Shown in pieces: positions 26,255 to 34,897 of a DNA stretch of 64,000 nucleotides. Positions within the stretch are counted from its first letter, which is position 1. Each line of letters starts with the position of its first letter. Under the pieces are notes generated by a model. The model searched no databases. It saw only the letters and a program-made list of their open reading frames with translations, and was not told the DNA's origin. The DNA comes from JAXGQE01 sp040766585 (GTDB lineage: Bacteria; Bacillota; SLNR01). The stretch spans positions 1 to 64,000 of the forward strand of contig JAXGQE010000002.1 in the NCBI GenBank assembly GCA_040766585.1, in the 5' to 3' direction. A program made the translations under genes and the position numbers.

Positions 26255-28219
26255 CTAATCTTTCTTGTAATATTCTGTTTCAAAGCTCTCAGCTTTTAGT
26301 GGCAACCCTGGAGCCCATACTATATCTCGTCCCATAATTTCCTCCACTTCCTTAATAGATCCATAGCCAAGCGGCACATCTAATATCACTTCATCATGGA
26401 CATGAAAACTAATCTGGTAACCAGCTTCATTAAGTCGCAGCATAGATACCGCAAGACAATCCCTAGCAATTGCCTGAACAATGTTCTCTGTCAGCTTGCC
26501 TCCATAAGTCGGAATTCGACCCCACTGCTTTGAACCTTGCTCTGTCCCTTCATAACTTAATTGCTCTTTATGAAACCGCTCGTCCATCTCAAGTCTAGGT
26601 CTTACATATGATAATGATCGTCCCGACGGTAATTTTATGAAGAAGATGCCTTTGGTGTAATGAAAAGTTAAACCGTACTGGAGCTTCACCACTACCCTTT
26701 CCTTAACAGCCTTGATTGCTGCATTTTCGACATCGTACCAAAACTTTACAATGTTAGCATTGGATTCACGCCAAGCTGAAACAATTCCAGGAAGCTCTTT
26801 TTCCGTAAGGCCCATTTCAAGTGCTCCCATCGCTATTAGTGCACCAACACTGCCTTGATAACCACATGCAAGTGTTGCCACTTTGCCCTTTTGTCTAAGT
26901 TCGTATTCCGGATTTTCTTTTATGATTTTTTCCAGTGGCACACCAAACATCTTGCTTGCTGTCATTTCATAGATTTTTCCATGTCCTCTAAAAGTCTCGA
27001 TAACCCATGATTCTCCTGCCAGCCATGCTATGACTCTTGCTTCAATAGCTGAAAAATCCGCTACAATAAATCGATGGCCTTTTGAGGGGATAAAGGCTGT
27101 TCGAATCAATTGCGATAAGACATCTGGGAGACTTTCAAATAGTAACTCCAACGACACATAGTGACTATTTTTAAGTAGCTCTCTTGCAATTTCTAGACCT
27201 CCCATTGTGTTTCTGGGAAGGTTGTGTATTTGAACTAACCTCCCAGCCCATCTGCCTGAACGATTAGCTCCGTAAAACTGCAGTAACCCTCTAACACGAT
27301 TATCATTACAAATGGATCGCTCCATGGCTTCATACTTTTTTACTGAGGTTTTAGACATGGATTGTCTGAGTTCTAGCAAGGACTTAACATCATCGCTTTG
27401 CGCATCATGAAGCAGCTCCTCCACTTTTTTCTTAGACAGGCTATCCACCGCAACCCCCTGCTGCTTAAGCCAGTTTTTAAGCTGGGCTGGGCTGTTCGGA
27501 TTATCTAGATCCGTTAAATTGATCGCGTAATTTGTCAGTTTTTCTTGGTACATTGCGTCTGCATTAATTGCATTTTTTACTAGGTCAATGTCAATGCATA
27601 TGCCGATATCGTTGATACTCTGATCGAGCTCCCATAATTGCTGTTCTACCTTTGGGATAGGGTAAGATGCCAGTTTCTTTCTTATCAACTGTTCCAATTC
27701 AATGTCACGCCTGCAGTACGCTTTGAAAACCGACCATTTTTCTGGATCATGAGATGGCAAATTTCTCTTCCTTCCCCCATTGACCTTAGTTGGCTTACAG
27801 GGTATTGAGAAGTATTTAATGAGGGTTTTTCCTTCTTTCATTTTCTGCTCTGGCAGTTTTAAGCACTTAGCTACTCCATCCAAGTATCCAGGCAGCCCCA
27901 ACATCAATGCATGTACAGATGAACAGCGCCATTGTTCAGGTGGCATATGTTTCTTAAAATACATGGCCAGGCAGGTCCGCTCAAAATTAGCGTTATAGGC
28001 AGTTTTTATGACATAAGGATCAGTAATTGCAATTTGGATCTCCTTAGGTATTTTTTCTCCCGATGCAATATCAACAATCTGAACGGGTCCATCATCGACG
28101 GCATATCCGAAAAGTAAAATCTCAAAATCCTGGGATTCACAGTACGCGTAGACCCCTGATTTAACGAGGTCCACGCTACTGTATGTTTCAAGATCAATTG
28201 CCAGTGTGATCATAGCCAT
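26255..28219 (-). CDS. Phage DNA polymerase, family A with 3'-5' exonuclease
   Basis: The 654-residue protein has exonuclease motif I IDLETYSS (8-15), motif II TAYNANFERTCLAMY, the polymerase motif A DFSAIEARVIAWLAGE and motif C HVHDEVILDVP near the C-terminus. It is a compact phage pol A without the 5'-nuclease. The start overlaps the preceding stop (TAATG), so it is co-translated with DUF2815. Together with the single-strand-binding-like and nuclease neighbours it forms the phage replication/recombination operon. Confidence 0.93.
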   Translation of the reverse strand: MAMITLAIDLETYSSVDLVKSGVYAYCESQDFEILLFGYAVDDGPVQIVDIASGEKIPKEIQIAITDPYVIKTAYNANFERTCLAMYFKKHMPPEQWRCSSVHALMLGLPGYLDGVAKCLKLPEQKMKEGKTLIKYFSIPCKPTKVNGGRKRNLPSHDPEKWSVFKAYCRRDIELEQLIRKKLASYPIPKVEQQLWELDQSINDIGICIDIDLVKNAINADAMYQEKLTNYAINLTDLDNPNSPAQLKNWLKQQGVAVDSLSKKKVEELLHDAQSDDVKSLLELRQSMSKTSVKKYEAMERSICNDNRVRGLLQFYGANRSGRWAGRLVQIHNLPRNTMGGLEIARELLKNSHYVSLELLFESLPDVLSQLIRTAFIPSKGHRFIVADFSAIEARVIAWLAGESWVIETFRGHGKIYEMTASKMFGVPLEKIIKENPEYELRQKGKVATLACGYQGSVGALIAMGALEMGLTEKELPGIVSAWRESNANIVKFWYDVENAAIKAVKERVVVKLQYGLTFHYTKGIFFIKLPSGRSLSYVRPRLEMDERFHKEQLSYEGTEQGSKQWGRIPTYGGKLTENIVQAIARDCLAVSMLRLNEAGYQISFHVHDEVILDVPLGYGSIKEVEEIMGRDIVWAPGLPLKAESFETEYYKKD

Positions 28220-28758
28220 TACTCTAAAATGTCTTCATCTTCATCATCACCAAAGTCGTCTTCAGCACTTGTTCTACCTCCAAGTGGCTCTCCTTCAGCG
28301 GTCTTCATTATATTTTGTAATCCCGCCGCTACGCCTTTATTTCCATTGACATTAAATCCATAAAAGGTCAAACTTACCCTTCCGTAGCAACCTGAGTAAA
28401 ATTCGCTGGGCTCTATAATTGGATTTAAATCCTCATCAACAATTCCGGGCTTTACTTTGCTATTGGCATTGATGAAGTATGCGTCTGCATAAGTTTCATC
28501 ATCTTCTCTATCCACATCCCCGTCTCTAAGGGGTGTTTTAAGATTCGTTGGGATTTTACCACCAAACTTATCTTTGTCCTCTTGAGTAGCTTTAGCGATG
28601 GCATCTTTGATTTTCTTGATCGTTTGCTTGTCCGATTTCGGGATAATAATGCTAACTGAGTATTTTAGATCACTGCCATTTACGCTTACAGGCTGGTGTA
28701 CATTTGCATAACTAAACCTTACCGGTCTTTCTTTTGTGCCAATTTTAATTTTTATCAT
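28219..28758 (-). CDS. DUF2815 phage protein (ssDNA-binding-like)
   Basis: The 179-residue product begins MIKIKIGTKERPVRFSYANV, shows IIIPKSDKQTIKKIKDAI and EFYSGCYGRVSLTFYGFN, and ends in a highly acidic tail (DDFGDDEDEDILE). DUF2815 proteins sit between DUF2800 and DNA polymerase in phages, and the acidic C-tail resembles single-stranded DNA-binding proteins that recruit partners. DNA-binding is inference; family call rests on sequence and neighbours. Confidence 0.85.
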   Translation of the reverse strand: MIKIKIGTKERPVRFSYANVHQPVSVNGSDLKYSVSIIIPKSDKQTIKKIKDAIAKATQEDKDKFGGKIPTNLKTPLRDGDVDREDDETYADAYFINANSKVKPGIVDEDLNPIIEPSEFYSGCYGRVSLTFYGFNVNGNKGVAAGLQNIMKTAEGEPLGGRTSAEDDFGDDEDEDILE

Positions 28759-28773
28759 TGATTTTTCCTCCTC

Positions 28774-29925
28774 TTATTGAAAATCCGCTTCAGCAGAAGC
28801 TTTGATTTCTTGTCTGTTATCATCTTCAGGTACGAGCTTGATTTTGCCTATTGTCTTCATGATCAAACTACCTAGCAAGTCACTAAACTCCTTCTTGCCC
28901 AGTTCATTCTCCAAAGTTGTAATGGGGTTTAGTGATTTCTTGAATATCATGTCATTATCGTATCCAGCTTGTATAAGCACCTTAGCAACAGCTACTTCAT
29001 CGGTGTACTTTCTGGTCCCTCTTCCTTCAACTAGCTTCATTCCCGGCCACTTCTTATCTTCCTTAACCGCCAGATTAAGCGCATAGTCCTGAACATCTTT
29101 TGCCCAGCTTATTAATGTGTCGATTGAGATGAGCACATCAACAATTTCTTCTTCGGATAAGAGAGGTGGATCTTGAAAGTCCAACTCAGCAAGTCTGTTT
29201 TTCACTTCTGCTCTTTCTCTACAGGTTGCTTTTACTTTACAGAACTTACAGTGCTCACCTGCACAAAACTCTCCTTCCCCATTAAAAGCCATTTCCGCTT
29301 TTGGCTTTACTACTTCTTCTGCCCAAGAAGAGAGTTCTTCAACTGACATTTCAAAAGTAGAAATGCTGTCAAGTCTTGGTTGGCTTATTGTCATTTGTAT
29401 GGATTCAAGGTCATATAAAAAGCCAAACTGATTGATGGCACCAAGGGCATATAGTTTCATTTGGGTGTTCTCATAAGCACTGACAGCGATTCCCTTTCCG
29501 TACTTAAAATCAATGATTTCAAGTGTATTGTCTCCTATGATGGTTGTGTCTGATGTCCCAAATCCTTGAGGTACCCAAAGGCTATAGTCTAGTCGCTGTT
29601 CTAGCATCATAACGGCATCTTTTGTTTTTGCCTTTGCTTCATTAAACCGCTCTATACAAAAGTCCTTATGAATATCTGTATATCTGTCCATCTCGTCTGA
29701 ATATAGAGGGTCGTTCTTTATTTGTTTTATTTTCTTTAAATACTGTTGCTTCGAGATTTTTTCTAAAACCCTCGCTAGCTTCAATTCCACTAAGCTGTGT
29801 GCTAGAGTTCCCCGTTTTGCATCTTCAGATGATTCTTCTTCAATAAATTCTTCAAGCCGGGGTGATCTGGTACAGTTCATCCACCTTTCCGCACCCGATG
29901 CGGATAACAATGCGTGTTCTCCCAT
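28774..29925 (-). CDS. DUF2800 PD-(D/E)XK-like exonuclease
   Basis: An intact 383-residue protein starting MGEHALLSASGAERWMNC. The middle holds EIIDFKYGKGIAVSAY, which contains the D...K catalytic core of Cas4/AddB-like nucleases. CAGEHCKFCKVKATCRER near residue 240 provides the Cys cluster that would hold an iron-sulfur centre. It pairs with DUF2815 and the polymerase, fitting a recombination nuclease. The start of this gene shares a base with the stop of the preceding one. Confidence 0.85.
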   Translation of the reverse strand: MGEHALLSASGAERWMNCTRSPRLEEFIEEESSEDAKRGTLAHSLVELKLARVLEKISKQQYLKKIKQIKNDPLYSDEMDRYTDIHKDFCIERFNEAKAKTKDAVMMLEQRLDYSLWVPQGFGTSDTTIIGDNTLEIIDFKYGKGIAVSAYENTQMKLYALGAINQFGFLYDLESIQMTISQPRLDSISTFEMSVEELSSWAEEVVKPKAEMAFNGEGEFCAGEHCKFCKVKATCRERAEVKNRLAELDFQDPPLLSEEEIVDVLISIDTLISWAKDVQDYALNLAVKEDKKWPGMKLVEGRGTRKYTDEVAVAKVLIQAGYDNDMIFKKSLNPITTLENELGKKEFSDLLGSLIMKTIGKIKLVPEDDNRQEIKASAEADFQ

Positions 29926-30365
29926 TAAAGTACCTCCGCTTTTTCTAGAAGTGCCGTATATTGATCTTCAGGGATTTCACTAAGCTTTTTCGCACCAAAA
30001 CCAGTAATCAGGGCTTTTACCTGTACTTGCTTTCCCTCAAGAGATAGAGCAGCTAGTTTTCCTCTGACTTCTTCCAAGGAAACCTTATTTTCAGAAACTT
30101 CATGTTCCTGCTTTTCAGATTCATCCTCTTTATTCACTTCTTCTTTATGACTATCTTCTAGCTTCGTAACCTCTTCACGCCCACTTTTCCTTTCTTCCAA
30201 TTCACTGTCTTTAGCAATAGCTTTTAGTGGTTCGGTTTCTCCAACCATAGACCCATTCTTAACTACTGCTTCCCCATGATTGATCTGAGGAAAAGCGCGG
30301 GCTAACTGCATAATCGATTCCGCTAATTCTGGAGCTGTTACACTAACATCAACTTTAATTATCAT
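29925..30365 (-). CDS. Early phage protein with charged linker, unknown function (146 aa)
   Basis: N-terminal residues 1-35 are a short compact segment (MIIKVDVSVTAPELAESIMQL). Residues 60-100 are a Glu/Lys-rich, probably disordered linker. The C-terminal 45 residues (VRGKLAALSLEGKQVQVKALI, partly quoted, then FGAKKLSEIPEDQYTALLEKA) look like a SAP-type or recombination-associated helical module common in proteins just upstream of DUF2800. I infer involvement in recombination; no enzymatic motif is seen. Confidence 0.5.
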   Translation of the reverse strand: MIIKVDVSVTAPELAESIMQLARAFPQINHGEAVVKNGSMVGETEPLKAIAKDSELEERKSGREEVTKLEDSHKEEVNKEDESEKQEHEVSENKVSLEEVRGKLAALSLEGKQVQVKALITGFGAKKLSEIPEDQYTALLEKAEVL

Positions 30366-30380
30366 CGTCTCACCTCACTT

Positions 30381-30581
30381 TCATTGTTCTTCTTGCTCCG
30401 AGAAAACCTCTTGGATACTGGCCTTTAGAGCATTTGCAATCTTCATGGCCACTTCTATTGATGGGCTGCTTTTCTTGTTGATGACATCGTAGACATAGGA
30501 TTTAGATAAGCCAGTTTCTTTAATGATTTGACTGATCTTGATATTTTTCTCTTGTGCGATGTCTCTAATGTTGTTCTGCAT
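30381..30581 (-). CDS. Cro-like XRE-family DNA-binding protein (66 aa)
   Basis: The 66-residue product is almost entirely one helix-turn-helix: ISQIIKETGLSKSYVYDVINKKSSPSIEVAMKIANAL (quoted in part: TGLSKSYVYDVINK). It is the first gene of the leftward early operon, divergent from the CI-like repressor. A minus-strand promoter (30601-30629) with an operator-like box in its spacer lies just upstream. The arrangement is the classic CI/Cro switch, and the protein should direct lytic development. Confidence 0.85.
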   Translation of the reverse strand: MQNNIRDIAQEKNIKISQIIKETGLSKSYVYDVINKKSSPSIEVAMKIANALKASIQEVFSEQEEQ

Positions 30582-30600
30582 ATCATCACCTCGTGTATAT

Positions 30601-30629
30601 AATGTACCACTATTCCGAACCTTTTACAA
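30601..30629 (-). promoter_or_regulatory. Early leftward promoter (Cro-like operon) with operator
   Basis: The minus strand reads TTGTAA, 17 bases, TACATT, then reaches the ATG at 30581 after a GAGGTGATG site. The plus-strand box TTCCGAACC at 30613-30621 lies inside this spacer, so a bound repressor would block polymerase. Confidence 0.6.
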
Positions 30630-30648
30630 TACCCTAAACGAGCAAAAT

Positions 30649-30662
30649 TTCGTTTAATCGAA
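30649..30662. promoter_or_regulatory. Palindromic operator TTCG-N6-CGAA
   Basis: TTCGTTTAATCGAA lies midway between the two divergent promoters. The same TTCG-N6-CGAA spacing occurs at 36381-36395 in the accessory operon promoter. Further CGAAC half-sites lie at 30613, 30720 and 30763. Probably bound by the CI- or Cro-like protein. Confidence 0.5.
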
Positions 30663-30712
30663 CCAAAAGCCTATAAACACTGCTAAAACTAAGTGATTTT
30701 TTAGAAAAATTG

Positions 30713-30740
30713 TTTACTTTTCCGAACCACGTGTTATAAT
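30713..30740 (+). promoter_or_regulatory. Rightward repressor promoter with operator
   Basis: TATAAT at 30735-30740 is a consensus -10, with TTTACT 16 bases upstream (30713-30718) as a plausible -35. The spacer contains TTCCGAACCAC at 30720-30730, again the operator box. Transcription would run into the CI-like gene at 30807. Confidence 0.6.
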
Positions 30741-30806
30741 AAAAGTGAAAAGGTAAGGTATATCGAACTCTCTTTACTTAATCGAAAGAAATAGGAGGTG
30801 TTCACG

Positions 30807-31172
30807 ATGACACTGGGCGATAAAATTAGATTATTAAGAAATGAAAAAAAGGTATCTATTCGAAAACTCTCTGAATTGACCGGGTTGTCAAAATCAACTT
30901 TAAGCGACATTGAAAACAACAAAAGTAAAAAACCGACTGTTGACACCATAGAAAGAATTGCAAGAACCTTAGAAATCCCAATTACTGAGTTATTTGATGT
31001 AGAAGATCATGATGGTGCAGCCGAGAAAAATGAACAGACTAGCGTGGATAAAGCGTCTGATGTGTTTCTTCGCTCAGTAGCCAGAGCTAAAGAACGTCCA
31101 AAACATATCCAAGATAAAATTGCTGATTTTATTAACTTAGTTTTAGAGCAAGAAGAAAAGAATAAAGAATAG
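30807..31172 (+). CDS. CI-like XRE-family repressor
   Basis: ATG 30807 follows AGGAGGTGTTCACG. The 121-residue protein has an N-terminal helix-turn-helix (VSIRKLSELTGLSKSTLSDIEN, partly quoted) and a short C-terminal region (RAKERPKHIQDKIADFINLVL). It lacks a LexA-like protease domain; the adjacent ImmA/IrrE gene suggests it is inactivated by proteolysis by that peptidase, as in ICEBs1-type switches. The gene is 10 bp upstream of the peptidase gene, so the pair forms an operon. Confidence 0.88.
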   Translation: MTLGDKIRLLRNEKKVSIRKLSELTGLSKSTLSDIENNKSKKPTVDTIERIARTLEIPITELFDVEDHDGAAEKNEQTSVDKASDVFLRSVARAKERPKHIQDKIADFINLVLEQEEKNKE

Positions 31173-31182
31173 GGGTGTGTAG

Positions 31183-32499
31183 ATGCAAAAAAGAATTCCT
31201 CTATACCCTCGGAACGATCTGGCCAAAAAGGCAGCGAAAGCTTTTCTTCTAAAATCAAAAATCAGCACTCTTCCTGTTAACCCTTTTGCGCTTTGCAACC
31301 AACACGGCTTTGTAATCCGAAGCGTCTCCGAAACGGAAGACTTAATTGATGAGATTGACCCTTTTGACGTAAGGGACAACCCCGACTGCGATGCAAAAAC
31401 ATACCTAACCAGTGCAGGTCGGTACATCATTATTTATGATGATGCTGTCATGTCCCAAGGGAGAATTATATGGACCATTGCTCACGAGATAGGGCACATA
31501 GTTCTTAAGCATCTAGAGCAGTTTGAGCAAACAGAAATTCATAACGGCCTTACTGCTGTTGAAAACAAGGTTCTTGAAAAGGAAGCAGATGCATTTGCGT
31601 CTGAGTTCTTGGCTCCTGCTGAGGTACTTCTTCATTGTCATTGTGTGAAGAAAAATTCAATCATCAAGCTTTGTGGTCTTTCTGAGGAAGCGGCAACGTA
31701 CAAAGAACAATTCCTCAAAGATTATAAACCTGATGAAAAATACTCAGATATCAACCAATCGATTTTAAGACAGTTCTATAACTTCATAAATGAAAAAGAT
31801 TTCTTCCAAAATCTGCACTATAAAATTTGTCCTGTCTGTAAAAACTATATTTTCAGCTCAAAAGAACATTTTTGCAGAATCTGTGGTCATTCGATAAGTG
31901 AGCACAGTTTTACAAAAGGAATTGCATATAATGATGGCCCTGAAATTGGCAAACAAAAAAGAACCAGCGTTTGTCCTAAGTGTCATTTCACTCAAGATAC
32001 AAAAGCTGGTTCTTCTTGTAGTAATTGTGGCGCAAGCCTTGTTAATCAATGTAGTAATACCCTCTGCGGCATGATCCACATAGGGTCGTCTAGGCATTGC
32101 TTTAAATGTGGTAGTCCAACGACTTTTTTATTAGAAGGTATTATCTCTGACTGGAAATCTGCTCAAAAAACATATTATGATCGTCATCTTATCAGAAATA
32201 TTTTAAGTAATGACAACGAGACTGGCAAAATCATGGATGATTGGCAATACTTCCTTAGTCTATTATTCAATGATGGTGAACACACCCTGGTTTCCTCACT
32301 TAAACAAAGCTTCGCAAAAATCGACTATGATACCCTATATCTATATTTACCAAATTTCGAAATAAAAGAATGGCTTAAAAACAACGACTCGGTTCTAAAT
32401 TTTTTAATGAAATCCATTAAGAAAAAATTAAAGATACACATTTTAGAAATTCTTTTTCTAGATGTGGATTTAAAAGGAACCGTTAAAGTAGAATTATAA
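31183..32499 (+). CDS. immA: ImmA/IrrE metallopeptidase with C-terminal zinc ribbons
   Basis: The 438-residue protein has the catalytic HEIGH at 101-105 in IIWTIAHEIGHIVLKH, with a downstream KEADAFASEFLAP helix bearing the third metal ligand. After residue 210 come three Cys-rich modules (CPVCKNY...CRICGH; CPKCHF...CSNCGA; CGMIHIGSSRHCFKCG) and a 100-residue C-terminal region. Simple ImmA proteins are about 130-170 residues, so this is much longer. It should cleave the CI-like repressor on induction. What the zinc ribbons sense or bind is unknown. Confidence 0.85.
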   Translation: MQKRIPLYPRNDLAKKAAKAFLLKSKISTLPVNPFALCNQHGFVIRSVSETEDLIDEIDPFDVRDNPDCDAKTYLTSAGRYIIIYDDAVMSQGRIIWTIAHEIGHIVLKHLEQFEQTEIHNGLTAVENKVLEKEADAFASEFLAPAEVLLHCHCVKKNSIIKLCGLSEEAATYKEQFLKDYKPDEKYSDINQSILRQFYNFINEKDFFQNLHYKICPVCKNYIFSSKEHFCRICGHSISEHSFTKGIAYNDGPEIGKQKRTSVCPKCHFTQDTKAGSSCSNCGASLVNQCSNTLCGMIHIGSSRHCFKCGSPTTFLLEGIISDWKSAQKTYYDRHLIRNILSNDNETGKIMDDWQYFLSLLFNDGEHTLVSSLKQSFAKIDYDTLYLYLPNFEIKEWLKNNDSVLNFLMKSIKKKLKIHILEILFLDVDLKGTVKVEL

Positions 32500-32500
32500 A

Positions 32501-32543
32501 ATGGGGTAGGATATGACAATGCGCATATCTACCCCATTTTTTT
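32501..32543. terminator. Bidirectional terminator between repressor operon and ADP-ribosylglycohydrolase
   Basis: ATGGGGTAGGATATG pairs with CATATCTACCCCAT (14-bp stem with one bulge, 8-base loop) followed by a T7 run on plus. It separates the convergent ends of the peptidase gene and the accessory operon. Confidence 0.85.
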
Positions 32544-32546
32544 AGC

Positions 32547-34217
32547 CTAATACTTCATGATGACTTGTATTGTTTTTTCGATATCCTTAGCGGTAATATT
32601 ATGTTTTCCCCAACGTTTTAGAAGAAAGTTTAAAGATTCCATACCATTAGCTTTGTTGCCTCTTCTCTCAACTTCGTCCATTACGTCCGCAATAAACAAG
32701 AAAAACAAATCATTTTTCATATTGCTCGGAAGAATGTTTACGAGACCTCTTACTATCGTAGAATCAAGTACAGGTTTATTTTTTGTCTGTCCTTCAAGTT
32801 CTTCAATAGAGACCTGATCTTGATTAGACTTTTGGTTCGTTTGAGCCGGTGGTTTGTCTATTGCTTTACCAGCTACTTCGGTTTTTGATTTCTCATAGGT
32901 TTTTACAAACATGCTCTGGCCTTCTTCTGATACAAGCTTTAACGTATGAACTACAATGCCATCAATGTTTGCTTTGTTGAGCCTTTTGTCTTTAAGCGTT
33001 AGTTCTCCGAATGGGATAAATGTAAAACGATCCCCTATTCTCATCTGTTTGAGCTTTAATTTAATCTCGCTATTGTAATAATCGAATATAGGCGCCTTAA
33101 TTTGCTCATCTGTTTTGGGCTTGTAATATACTAATTCTTTTAAGAACTTATAATCCTGAACATCCAGCCATGCCATAGATAAGAACTCAGAACCGTGAAG
33201 CATACCTAAAAGTCCACCGACCATAGATGCCAAAGTATCTGTGTCAGCATTTTTTAAATAGGCTGCTTCTGTCAACGCCAGACGTGGACTTGATGCATAC
33301 TTTGATGCTAAATAAATGGCTGCAACTGCTGTAACAGTCCCTGCACCGTTTACATTTTTATCAAAACACCCAAGTTTTTCTAAAACTTCATTTCCCATAT
33401 CCAGCGCCCCTTGATTAAGTCCATCTTTTACAATTTCTAAAAGTTTTATGACTTCATCAATGACGTCAGACCAAGTTTTATTATAGGCTCCCTTATGGGC
33501 AACTTCTGATGCATGTTTCCAGCTTTCAATTTTATCTGTGCTATAAAGGCCCCACTTATCCTTACGGCTTAATAGAAATTCAACTAACTCACCATACCCT
33601 AAGGTTTTTTCATTATTAAGTAAATACTGTAAGGCATCAGCGTAAACCAATGCGCCTACTAGGGCTCTAGGATGACCATGGGTTAATATACCATTAACAA
33701 ACACTTGTCGGTTAATCTCGTCCCAGTTATCCTCATTTCCGAATAGATGGGGCAGAATCCTCATCGCTACACCATTGCCACCCGCATTGAAGTATCTATC
33801 GATATCTGATTTCTTCTCTGTTTCTGGATTCCATGGATTGCTACCCTTTCTCCAAGCTTCTGCAGCTCTCTTGGTAGCGCCTCCTCCACCACGTTCATAA
33901 CTTAACCATACAGGTAGTTCAATCCGTGTGAAATGCTTGCTCCAAGAACTACCGAACCGAAGGCTTCTTGCGGTTGCAATGATCAGTTGAGTGTCATCGC
34001 TATATTCACCTGGAAAGATATCGTCATTGTGAGACCAAAATCTACCACCTTCTCGTCGAGTCCACTTTTGAAACATTTCTTTTTCTTTTGGAGCTACCTT
34101 ACTAATATTCTTGCTGTTTTGCTCATTGGGCCAGCCTAAAGCATCTCCTGCAGCTGCACCTATCAAAGCACCAACATACTTGTCTAACTTCTGATTTTCT
34201 CCTTTTACCACCATCAT
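32547..34217 (-). CDS. ADP-ribosylglycohydrolase family protein with C-terminal extension
   Basis: The 556-residue protein carries an ARH/DraG fold. It has IGAAAGDALGWP (19-30), EYSDDTQL (71-78) with the metal-binding DD, GNGVAMRILPH (148-158), THGHPRAL, and NADTDTLASM (323-332) with the second Asp pair. The remaining ~200 residues include an OB-like or beta-rich stretch (RIGDRFTFIPFGELTLKDKR) and a helical tail. It would remove ADP-ribose from a target. Its start overlaps the stop of the DarT-like gene (ATGA), so the two are co-translated, as expected for an antidote to that enzyme. The extension is unusual for ARH antitoxins and may dictate the substrate. Confidence 0.85.
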   Translation of the reverse strand: MMVVKGENQKLDKYVGALIGAAAGDALGWPNEQNSKNISKVAPKEKEMFQKWTRREGGRFWSHNDDIFPGEYSDDTQLIIATARSLRFGSSWSKHFTRIELPVWLSYERGGGGATKRAAEAWRKGSNPWNPETEKKSDIDRYFNAGGNGVAMRILPHLFGNEDNWDEINRQVFVNGILTHGHPRALVGALVYADALQYLLNNEKTLGYGELVEFLLSRKDKWGLYSTDKIESWKHASEVAHKGAYNKTWSDVIDEVIKLLEIVKDGLNQGALDMGNEVLEKLGCFDKNVNGAGTVTAVAAIYLASKYASSPRLALTEAAYLKNADTDTLASMVGGLLGMLHGSEFLSMAWLDVQDYKFLKELVYYKPKTDEQIKAPIFDYYNSEIKLKLKQMRIGDRFTFIPFGELTLKDKRLNKANIDGIVVHTLKLVSEEGQSMFVKTYEKSKTEVAGKAIDKPPAQTNQKSNQDQVSIEELEGQTKNKPVLDSTIVRGLVNILPSNMKNDLFFLFIADVMDEVERRGNKANGMESLNFLLKRWGKHNITAKDIEKTIQVIMKY

Positions 34218-34885
34218 TCACCTCCTTCATATTTATATTCTTGAGGCCTTATACCTTGTCTAACTTTATTGCTCCATGCGCCACTGAACAGATCAGGTGC
34301 AATTATTATATTAAACTTTGGTATTCCACACTGTTCCCACCGAATTAGTTCTTTTTCTGCCTGGTCTTCATCCTTAACGACTACTCCAAAAATATCGTGC
34401 CTAGATATATTTCTATAGACTAATACTTCTGCCTGATCATCTGTAGGACAACAGGGTAGCATTGTTCTATATCTAGACCTACCATTAATAGCTGGTGCAA
34501 ATAAGTTTTGAAAAGCAGCATAGCCGCTTGCGATATAGGCTCCATATCCTTTTGCTGCATTTACTGGACAGAACTCAGTTGAATCAAGAGTTAACAGCTC
34601 TGGGTTTATTAGTAGTATTACCCAATCTTGAAAAAGTGGGTCCTTATCTTTTACTTTATTCCAATACCAATGGTTTGGATACTCCAGAGAACAATTGATA
34701 TGCTGTAATCTGCCATCAAGGCGAAGAGAATCATTAGCATCATACAAACTCTTATCAAGAAAGTCAACTGCCTTTATACCTTCATCAGAGCTGAGTATGT
34801 GCATGGCTTTTTGAGACCTTGTTAAGTGGCATAACCGTGTAATGTTTCTTGTCATAATTTCATTTCTTATTAAATCTCCATCCAC
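34214..34885 (-). CDS. DarT-like ADP-ribosyltransferase
   Basis: The 223-residue product (GTG start behind AAGGAGGTGATTTT) shows the DarT-family layout: TRLCHLTRS (16-24), DSLRLDGR (52-59) with candidate NAD-binding Arg, an NHWYWNKVKDKDPLF segment, VILLINPELL (89-98), RSRYR, and QAEVLVYRNI (151-160) whose Glu153 fits the catalytic position. DarT enzymes ADP-ribosylate thymidine in single-stranded DNA and are toxic unless reversed. Here the usual macrodomain partner DarG is absent and an ARH protein follows instead. The target base is not shown by the sequence. I think this is a true member of the family. Confidence 0.8.
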   Translation of the reverse strand: MDGDLIRNEIMTRNITRLCHLTRSQKAMHILSSDEGIKAVDFLDKSLYDANDSLRLDGRLQHINCSLEYPNHWYWNKVKDKDPLFQDWVILLINPELLTLDSTEFCPVNAAKGYGAYIASGYAAFQNLFAPAINGRSRYRTMLPCCPTDDQAEVLVYRNISRHDIFGVVVKDEDQAEKELIRWEQCGIPKFNIIIAPDLFSGAWSNKVRQGIRPQEYKYEGGE

Positions 34886-34897
34886 AAAATCACCTCC

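Noticed and set aside
32547..34217. Macrodomain DarG antitoxin
   Set aside because: The partner has ARH/DraG Asp motifs (SDDTQ, DTDT) and not a macrodomain fold signature.
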